From: Planktothricoides raciborskii GIHE-MW2
GTDB taxonomy: Bacteria; Cyanobacteriota; Cyanobacteriia; Cyanobacteriales; Laspinemataceae
Assembly: GCF_040564635.1 (NCBI RefSeq)
Contig: NZ_CP159837.1
Location: 577,001-641,000 of the forward strand
DNA: 64,000 nucleotides
Direction: 5' to 3'
The notes below the pieces were generated by a model. It was not told the origin of the DNA, made no database searches, and was given only the letters and a program-made list of their open reading frames with translations. Within the stretch, counting starts at the first letter, position 1, and each line of letters starts with the position of its first letter. This document shows positions 59,701 to 64,000 of this stretch, piece after piece. The translations under genes were made by a program, and so were the position numbers.

Positions 59701-59706
59701 GTTCAT
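50785..59706 (-). CDS. Giant hemagglutinin-type TPS protein with C-terminal CHAT protease
   Basis: A 2973-residue exported protein. The signal peptide ends TLTIPVNA. Residues 30-180 form the two-partner-secretion domain (FHSFDQFGVNTGQTANF, NLFLMNPAGILFGPNASLNV) used to thread through a TpsB/FhaC-type pore. The middle is a beta-helix of repeats: nine about 52-residue GDISLTSENGG units (about 55.9-57.6 kb) and several near-identical 50-residue units (52.6-53.2 kb). The C-terminus is a CHAT caspase-like domain with His2814 (HLATHADF) and Cys2857 (LVLSACRTA), preceded by a conserved linker (SRTSEFADFLGSSAE). This architecture recurs in cyanobacteria; its role is unknown. No TpsB gene is in the window. 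Confidence 0.92.
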   Translation of the reverse strand: MNYQNQAKIKLISGVIIASTTLTIPVNAQPITPAADGTGTIVNQQDNIINITGGQTSSNGANLFHSFDQFGVNTGQTANFQSSPEINNILGRVVGGNASIINGILQVTGGNSNLFLMNPAGILFGPNASLNVPADFTATTATSIGFGNNNWFQSIGDNNWANLVGNPIDFSFDLAQPGWVVNFGDLTLNSGQNLTLLGGGILNSGNLNVPGGNISIAAVPGESIVRISQPGNILSLDIATPGLNQGVINPLSLPELLTGGSQILDATQVQHNADGTITLTSSAVTIDPNTDTGLVLPAGEINVAAETGGQVNIFGEKIALIGTEINANGINNGGTVLIGGDYQGNGIVPNASQTFVDRNSSISANSQDQGNGGRVIVWADGINQFSGNITATGGVNSGNGGFVEISGKDTLIFRGNVDVSASQGIPGTILFDPKNITIANSGSDILAANDNFNENPSATVTFDADDITGLSGEVILEANNDIAVSEDIVTGSVSSLEMRAGRSINVNANIDTSGSNGNIILKGNNDSANVAQRDAGAANINMASGTTLNAGQGNVEISLGQLGQVGNITLDQVQGGLVNVNANGGNITQVNNDSLINASAVQLQTVGAGGIGLETEPLRLEANNLEATAGSGGAFFNVPNGDVTIGGVTDELTGMSITDGGDFRLEAVGNITVNEGISTATNSGNSGSITLASSQGGIAASYAVLDTHSVAGNAGFVTLNAFGDIQGYEISSYSQSSGRGGDISVTSENGGIYVNLLGSASVEGDGGLITLDAFGDIQGYEISSYSQSSGRGGDISVTSENGGIDVVLFYSLSLAGDGGTVTLNAEGNIQAESIYSYSEGNGEGGDISITSYSGGIGTNSLWINSSSVGGNGGSVILDALDGIQAEWILSAVGDIGQGGDISLTSQNGAIDVSLLESYSIAGDGGSVLLNAFENIQADSIYSSSYGSGQGGEVSLTSENGGISSNWVESYSEAGDGGAVTLNAENNIQTSWILSNSEGSGAGGDISLTSENGGISANWFDAYSVAGNGGNVTLNAFGNIQSFDISSYSEGSGKGGDISLTSQNGGIDVSLSDLNSYSVAGDGGSVTLNAAEDIQVYTISSSSDGSGAGGDISLTSENGGINTNKLDSSSLTGDGGAVTLNALGNIQTNIISSEGDNSGGNIQLSSGNSIYNSLMSSSSPNGTGGDITLTAGNAIATGNVISAGFEQGGNIALTTNFGDIDTSAGTLNAQAISENGVNGNITIAAHIGNITIGELNGPQNISINDGGTDNIWENNPSVSATADADNINSQTGQISIQAHNDINVNEAIVANSIESLALAAGRNININANIDTSGNNGNITLEANHNGADLNHRQPGTGNITMAPGTSLNSGSGNILLQLGTLAEVGNITLANLNTSGTVTVISPGGNIFSADRNSLITANGGTFQTYGSGGIGTATDPINITLNNLEASAGSGGAYFHSPNGAVTVGGASNNLSGISTSGGGAVSLTAAGNITVNEDISTLVSSGNAGNITLTSEDGAIHATGNLSSYTSQGNGGVVTMTAAGNITANDIQSFGSGGDGGAVTMTAEGEITVTGGIDSTGLVGDGGDVTMTAEGDIAIDGRIWTDAAFDGGSITLTSNTGEITTDLLWAKSFNGNAGAIAVTAAEDIRVRAIESQGNTRGGDITVTSNHGAVNTSEGQISAIAWQGQAGSVSLTAESSIQTAGIASFGGTGGGDITLTSDTGFIDTTQGRLDAYSSYGNGGSVVLRSPGEIRTSDIFASSGFEPTNILLPPSSEEIPDSTGNAGDITLESTNSAINTSAGILNSRSVGGSAGHINLNASSDIRTGFVVSSAGSAASSQGGDITITSHNGAINTTVGDLSAEAQIDPTDDVSVLETASIFENNSANLSAYSRGGTGGNVSLSAPGDITTSHISAFGPQGTGNVDLTSNNGAINTGAILSFSQAGNAGNVTLEAANDINTSHISAWGNQQGGNIAIESGGNFDIGEATIHSFSQESNAGDVQITTSGNTTLGGDTNRHGIRSAGQTEGGDITIRSYGNIDTTAGDLETYSETGTGGDVYLHADSSVNTQNIRTFGPVESGDITIISGDSSVNTASLETIAPNGTSGDININSFGTSGNIQTANLTSAGEDGSGNITVVAEDGSVITKNITSQATQGDSGDITVDGQDDVITGDITSQAGENSGDISVSSQEGSTTTGNVATVAQNGNSGDVTVTAQNDVATGNITSQAGQNSGNISVNSNAGSATTGNIATVAQNGNSGDVAVNAQNDVATGNITSQAGQNSGNILVSSNAGSATTGNIATVAQNGNSGDVTVTAQNDVATGNITSQAGQNSGNILVNSNAGSVTTGNIATVAENGNSGNIAVRANNDIYTLNISSIAAIDSGDISVTSDTGNINTANLETVAETGNSGDVDLTANQDINTGDISSIGGTNSGDISATSTEGAISTGDIETSAETGIAGDVTLNAQDDINTGSITSTGAISSGDITVNSAEGVVNTGEIYTDTGEINIHQGGLNSENTNSGLTNSISQDNLSLNPVFNPENHQNINDSDSEINLPQNLDNLQVFTSNILETSIEDRISTIEESRTSEFADFLGSSAENQVITTASAREILGSMAEQTGTQPAVVYVTAYDDQLELILFTADGSPIRAAVPEANRQALTKQVQEFRNEITDPRQRRSNSYLASAQQLYQWLIAPIEPQLQAAEIDTILFSMDAGLRGLPIAALYDGEQFLVEKYSLSLIPSVSLMDAHYQPLQGKKVLAMGADTFPDVDPLPGVSLELNLITQNLWRGTQLFNQDFTRENLQQEREHHGYEIVHLATHADFTPGENSQTYIYFWNDKLPLDDLRDLGLNNPATELLVLSACRTAVGDEMAELGFAGLAVRTGVKSALASLWYVSDEGTLGLMTEFYQFLHSAPIKAEALRQAQVAMIHNQVQVEGNELRGSKAFDENTLPPELVRLQNMNLSHPYFWSGFTMIGSPW
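52640..53230. repeat. 150-bp near-identical tandem repeats in the TPS-CHAT gene
   Basis: About four copies of a 150-bp unit encoding GNIATVAQNGNSGDVTVTAQ and NDVATGNITSQAGQNSGN. Copies differ by only a few bases, a sign of recent duplication or gene conversion. The plus-strand frames across this region are shadows. Confidence 0.9.
55900..57650. repeat. Nine degenerate 52-residue repeats in the TPS-CHAT gene
   Basis: Unit consensus: GDISLTSENGGI, about 12 variable residues, then AGDGGSVTLNA-xGNIQ, then ISSYSEGSGxG. The unit is older and more diverged than the 150-bp array, except for two adjacent units near 57.4 kb that share long identical stretches. Confidence 0.8.
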
Positions 59707-60565
59707 CTGGTTGATATTTCCTGATTTTTGCCGATTTTATTGGCTCGGATTGGGATTGTTTTGACTAATTTTTTAGCCAAAAAAGAGACTGGTGAACGGC
59801 AATTTGTCACCGAAAAAATTTAAGAATAAACGACAGGTATAGCGGTTACGATCTGGATGAATTACAGAGGTTTTCTGGATTCCCGCCTGCGCGGGAATGA
59901 CAGAGAATGCAGCAGATTTGTAGGGTGGGCATTGCCCACAATGAAACATATATAGATTTGTAGGGTGGGCATTGCCCACAGTGAAACATATATAGCAGTT
60001 AAATCCAAGATTGGCCTAAGTCCAATTGATTTAAATGCTTTTGGCAGCGGATTAATCGATTTTTTTTCGCTTTTTAGTCAGTAGCCGGATTAGTTGCGAT
60101 CGCTTTTTGATTAAATAATCAGTTAAAAATAGTAGATTCCCCCGATCGCGGGTACAAGAAACGCGGGTTGTGTATCCAGGAAAGTCTCAGAAAGGCTTTT
60201 TTTGATGGTCAATGGGTCGATCGCGTCAACCGGCCTTAAATCACAGCTAATTGGTAGTAGCTAATAGGCAGTTAAGATAATAGTCGTTTATACTTATAAT
60301 AACTCTACAAAATTCGAGCGTCAAAGGTTAAAATTTTATTAAATGTTTTGGCTCGATGCGGCTTGAGTTCTCTTGCTGGCGCTTTCTTGCTAAGGCCAGT
60401 TGCCCCTGAGAAATCGTCCCAGGCGATCGGGGGAATATCTGCGATCGCTGTTGACCGTTGCCCCATCCGTTGCCAAATCCGGGGCAACCAACAGAGAAAC
60501 CGGGTTTCTGTTTGGAGATCGGAGTTAAGTTCAGAATTCCCCAAAGAAACCCGGTTTCTGGTCTT
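59707..60565. other. Region between the two TPS-CHAT genes
   Basis: About 860 bp with no gene I can support. Nearest the start of the gene at 59706 it should hold that gene's promoter. Two exact-length 40-bp direct repeats with a TAGGGTGGGCATTGCCCACA core lie at 59915-59994. A TTCCCGCCTGCGCGGGAA palindrome lies at 59879-59896. The right part (60408-60565) is a copy of 50532-50784, including AGAAACCGGGTTTCT palindromes at 60495 and 60545. Confidence 0.75.
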
Positions 60566-63500
60566 CTACCACGGAGAACCAATCATCGTAAATCCAGACC
60601 AGAAATAAGGATGGGACAAATTCATATTCTGCACTCGCACCAACTCTGGGGGCAAAGTAGCCTCATTTAACTGCTTAGACCCAGGCAATTCACTACTAGA
60701 AAACTGTAATTGATTATGAATCATTGCCACTTGTGCTTGACGCAAAGCCTCAGCCTTAATTGGGGCAGAATGGAGAGATTCATAAAACTCCACCATAAAA
60801 CCCAAAGTAGCCGTATCATCGATAGACCATAGACTTGCCAAAGCGGATTTTACCCCGGTACGAACCGCCAAACCAGCAAATCCTAACTCGGCAATTTCAT
60901 CACCCACTGCGGTGCGACAAGCGGACAAAACTAATAACTCAGTAGCAGGATGATTCAGCCCCAAATCACGCAAATCATCTAAGGGCAACTTATCATTCCA
61001 GAAGTAAATAAATGTTTGGTTATTTTGCCCTGGGGTAAAATCAGCATGAGTGGCTAAATGGACAATATCATAGCCATGATGTTCTCGTTCTTCCTGCAAA
61101 TTTTCTCTCGTAAACTCCTGATTGAACAACTGAGTTCCTGGCCAAAGATTCTGGGTAATTACATTTAACTCCACAGCGACTCCAGGTAAAGGATTCATAT
61201 CCGGGAAAGTATTCGCCCCCATTGCCAAAACCTTTGTCCCTTGCAGGGATTGATAGCGGGCATCCATCAAGCTAACTGAAGGAATCAAACTCAGGCTATA
61301 TTTTTCTACCAAAAACTGTTGACCATCATGTAAAGCAGCAATGGGTAAACCCCGTAAACCCGAATCCATACTGAATAATATAGTATCAATTTTTGCTGCT
61401 TGTAATTCGGACTCAATGGGGGCAATTAGCCATTGATAAAGTTGTTGGGCTGAAGCTAAATAACTGTTGCTACGCCGTTTAGCCGGATGAGTAATTGCTT
61501 CGCGAAACTCTGTCACTTTTTGCATCAAAGCTTGACGATTTGCTTCGGGAACTGCTGCCCGAATTGGCGACCCATCAGCGGTGAATAATATCAGTTCTAA
61601 TTGATCGTCATAAGCGGTGACATAAACCACCGCAGACTGGGTGCCCGTTTGCTGGGCCATGCTGCCTAAAATTTCTCGCGCTGAAGCGGTGGTAATCACC
61701 TGATTTTCGGCAGAACTGCCCAAAAAATCAGCAAATTCACTGGTGCGACTTTCTTCTATGGTTGAGATGCGATCGTCTATAGAAGTTTGGATCGCATTGC
61801 TAGTTAATACTGGAATATTTTCGAGAATTTGTTGAGCCGGTTTCTGAGAATTATTTTCGGTAAAATTATTATGATTTTCATGGTTCAAAATTGTAGTTAA
61901 TTCAGAAAAATTTAGCGGCAAATTATTCAAACTTACTAAATTTGCTGGATTGTCTTTTGAATCATTCAGCCCGTCTTGATTAATATTAATTTTTCCCGTA
62001 TCGGTGGAAATTTCTCCAGTTTTTACAACCCCTTCGGTACTATTCAGGGTAATATCCCCACTCTCAATTTCACCGCTAGAAGTAATATCGCCAGTATTAA
62101 TATCGTCTTGGGCATTCAGGGTAATATCTCCGGCAATTCCTTGGTGGGCAATAGTTTCAATATTTCCCGTAGAAATAGATCCTTCGTTACTGGTAGCAGC
62201 AATATCACCACTATTGTTGCCCGCGATCGAGCTAATATCTCCGGTATTAATATCTTGACTAGCCGTTAAATCAACATCACCTGAATTGCCAGTTTCTGCT
62301 ACAGTTTCCAGGTTGGCTGTGGTGACACTTCCCGTTGCGCTGCTCACAGAAATATTCCCACTATTCTCATTACCAAGCGAGCTAATATTTAGGGTGTAAA
62401 TATCGTTATTTGCCCGCAGGACAATATTGCCACTGCTGCCATTTTCGGCAACCGTGGCCACATTCCCAGCAGTAGCAAAACCGGCGTTACTATTGACAGA
62501 AATATTGCCACTATTTTGACTAGCTTGGGAGGTAATATTTCCGGTTTGTACATTATCTTGAGCCGCCACCGTGACATCGCCACTATTGCCATTTTGGGCA
62601 ACGGTTGCCACATTACCAGTGGTGAGAGAACCCTCATCACTATTCACAGAAATATCGCCACTATTTTGACTAGCTTGGGAGGTAATATTTCCGGTTTGTA
62701 CATTATCTTGAGCCGCCACCGTGACATCGCCACTATTGCCATTTTGGGCAACGGTTGCCACATTACCAGTGGTGACAGAACCCTCATCACTATTAACAGA
62801 AATATCGCCACTATTTTGACTAGATTGAGAGGTAATATCACCAGTTTGTACATTATTTTGGGCAGCCACATTGACATCGCCACTGTTGCCATTTTCGGCA
62901 GTGGTTGTGACATCACCAGTGGTGACAGAACCCTCATAACTATTCACGGAAATATCGCCACTATTATCATCACCCTCAGAGGTAATATCACCAGTTTCAA
63001 CATCATCTTCAGCAATAACAGTAATATCACCAGAATCTCCATCTGTAGCAGTCGAAGCAATATTTTCTGTAATCACAGAACCATCTTCAGCCACTACGGT
63101 AATATTTCCCGAACCGTCCTCACCGGCAGAGACCAATTCCGCAGTTTGAATATTGCCTTCGGTGCCATAAGTGTTGATTTGAATATTGCCGGAAGTGCCA
63201 TTGGGGGCAACGGTTTCTACCAAGCCAGTCTTCACCAGATTTTCACAGCTAAGAATGATCAGATCGCCGCTTTCAATTAGACCGAATGTGCGAATATTTC
63301 TGAGGACGACACTGCCGTTAGCCTTTAAGGAAACATCGCCACCAATACCACTATCTGAAAAAGTTTCAATATTTCCCAGACTGTTAATATTGCCCAAACT
63401 GAAAATACTAATATCACCGCCTTCGGTGTATCCCGCAGAGCGAATGGCATGGCGATTTTCATCACCGCCTAGGTTCGTATCGCCACGGGTGGTAATTGTG

Positions 63501-64000
63501 ACATTCCCCGCATGACCGACTTGAGAAAAAGATTGAATCGTTGCGGAACCAATATTGAAACTAGGAGTGGGTTCTGTACCCAGAAGATTTACGCATTCAC
63601 AGGGATTATCATTATTGAGTTGACCAGCAATATTACCCGCATCAATGATAATATTTCCTCCTTGTTGATTTCCCCAAGCACTAATATGAGAGGTACTAAT
63701 ATTACCCGCAGCATTCAGAGTAACATCACCAGCATTGTTCAATTGGGAAAAAGAGAAGATTACCCCGGTATTAATTGCGCCATTGTTACTGATGATATTG
63801 ACATTGCCACTGCTTTGTGACCCAAAAGTGCTGATGTGAGAGGTGGTAATATCACCATTCGCTTTGAGAATTACATTGCCCCCTGTACCGCTGTGAGCAT
63901 AAGATGCAAGATTAGCTTGGGCATTGTTAAATATTGATGCGACTTCAACAGAAGATACGTCATCGATGGGACTAATTTGGGCTTCCCCAGATAAGTTGCC
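60566..64000 (-). CDS. Second TPS-CHAT giant protein, 5' end outside the window
   Basis: A paralog of the gene at 50785-59706. The frame is open right up to the window edge: upstream of the TTG at 63742 it continues as GNLSGEAQISPIDDVSSVEV, matching GDLSAEAQIDPTDDVS in the first protein, so 63742 is not its start. The visible 1144 codons hold beta-helix repeats with a 50-residue period (GNVATVAQNGNSGDVTVAAQ) and the CHAT domain with HLATHADF and LVLSACRTA intact. The C-terminal 400 residues are nearly the same as in the first paralog, while the linker near residue 590 of the open frame (LNDSKDNPANLVSLNNL) is unlike it. The copy has a unique CECVNLLGTEPTPSF insert near 63600. Confidence 0.92.
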   Translation of the reverse strand, partial: GNLSGEAQISPIDDVSSVEVASIFNNAQANLASYAHSGTGGNVILKANGDITTSHISTFGSQSSGNVNIISNNGAINTGVIFSFSQLNNAGDVTLNAAGNISTSHISAWGNQQGGNIIIDAGNIAGQLNNDNPCECVNLLGTEPTPSFNIGSATIQSFSQVGHAGNVTITTRGDTNLGGDENRHAIRSAGYTEGGDISIFSLGNINSLGNIETFSDSGIGGDVSLKANGSVVLRNIRTFGLIESGDLIILSCENLVKTGLVETVAPNGTSGNIQINTYGTEGNIQTAELVSAGEDGSGNITVVAEDGSVITENIASTATDGDSGDITVIAEDDVETGDITSEGDDNSGDISVNSYEGSVTTGDVTTTAENGNSGDVNVAAQNNVQTGDITSQSSQNSGDISVNSDEGSVTTGNVATVAQNGNSGDVTVAAQDNVQTGNITSQASQNSGDISVNSDEGSLTTGNVATVAQNGNSGDVTVAAQDNVQTGNITSQASQNSGNISVNSNAGFATAGNVATVAENGSSGNIVLRANNDIYTLNISSLGNENSGNISVSSATGSVTTANLETVAETGNSGDVDLTASQDINTGDISSIAGNNSGDIAATSNEGSISTGNIETIAHQGIAGDITLNAQDDINTGDITSSGEIESGDITLNSTEGVVKTGEISTDTGKININQDGLNDSKDNPANLVSLNNLPLNFSELTTILNHENHNNFTENNSQKPAQQILENIPVLTSNAIQTSIDDRISTIEESRTSEFADFLGSSAENQVITTASAREILGSMAQQTGTQSAVVYVTAYDDQLELILFTADGSPIRAAVPEANRQALMQKVTEFREAITHPAKRRSNSYLASAQQLYQWLIAPIESELQAAKIDTILFSMDSGLRGLPIAALHDGQQFLVEKYSLSLIPSVSLMDARYQSLQGTKVLAMGANTFPDMNPLPGVAVELNVITQNLWPGTQLFNQEFTRENLQEEREHHGYDIVHLATHADFTPGQNNQTFIYFWNDKLPLDDLRDLGLNHPATELLVLSACRTAVGDEIAELGFAGLAVRTGVKSALASLWSIDDTATLGFMVEFYESLHSAPIKAEALRQAQVAMIHNQLQFSSSELPGSKQLNEATLPPELVRVQNMNLSHPYFWSGFTMIGSPW
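62507..62990. repeat. 150-bp tandem repeats in the second TPS-CHAT gene
   Basis: Three units with a 150-bp period; two successive ones (about 62507-62656 and 62657-62806) differ by only a few bases. The unit is homologous to that of 52640-53230 but differs in sequence, so each array has been homogenised separately. Confidence 0.85.

Noticed and set aside
60305-60670. Short open frames on both strands between the TPS-CHAT genes
   Set aside because: They cross the duplicated flank and palindromes, overlap each other, and match no family.
62516-63280. 254-codon plus-strand frame opposite the second TPS-CHAT gene
   Set aside because: Same shadow effect of the repeat array.
63742-63742. Start of the second TPS-CHAT protein at 63742
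   Set aside because: The codon is TTG in the middle of a beta-helix unit, and homology to the first paralog continues upstream to the window edge.

Overview
The window is chromosomal DNA of a cyanobacterium, most likely a filamentous, non-heterocystous type; the species cannot be fixed from sequence alone. The signs are many GCGATCGC (HIP1-type) octamers, cyanobacterial housekeeping genes (pdhB, secD, secF, mfd, thiC with a TPP riboswitch), PEP-CTERM surface proteins, a phytochrome-related GAF photosensor, CHAT/hemagglutinin giant proteins, and dense short repeats (heptamer tracts, the AGAAACCCGGTTTCT palindrome, GC-rich palindromes, MITE-like elements).

Layout. 0-18.4 kb is mostly ordinary: pdhB-secD-secF on the minus strand, a 51-residue cyanobacterial protein, a SAM hydrolase-like protein, a DUF2301 membrane protein, a GT2-like glycosyltransferase, two PEP-CTERM paralogs that share a structured leader, a DUF1400 alpha/beta hydrolase, a dprA fragment, a third PEP-CTERM gene behind a duplicated hairpin element, an orphan antitoxin-like gene and mfd. 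18.4-20.6 kb is AT-rich and holds no gene I can support.

20.6-42.9 kb is a co-directional (minus strand) biosynthetic gene cluster. In order of transcription it holds a lone NRPS adenylation-carrier protein, a sterol desaturase/fatty-acid hydroxylase family enzyme, a complete KS-AT-DH-ER-KR-ACP-TE polyketide synthase, a phytanoyl-CoA dioxygenase family oxygenase, a radical SAM/SPASM enzyme, a DMT exporter, a Rieske oxygenase, an ectoine-synthase (EctC)-like cyclase without EctA or EctB, a sulfotransferase, three glycosyltransferases and an ABC exporter. An IS66 transposase remnant lies inside it, and the same 13-mer occurs on both sides. I do not recognise the product. The gene set predicts a small amino-acid-primed polyketide that is oxidised, possibly cyclised, sulfated, perhaps glycosylated, and exported. 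This is the best candidate for an undescribed system here.

43-50.7 kb holds a truncated FGE-sulfatase-type fragment, the TPP riboswitch and thiC, a pseudogene broken by a GC-rich repeat, a single-domain DXCF-type cyanobacteriochrome GAF protein, a lipoprotein esterase, a coiled-coil membrane protein and a class I aminotransferase. 50.8-64 kb holds two tandem paralogs (the second runs off the window) that join a two-partner-secretion hemagglutinin region to long repeat arrays and a C-terminal CHAT caspase-like protease. The duplication also copied 3' flanking DNA and a scrap of the neighbouring aminotransferase gene.
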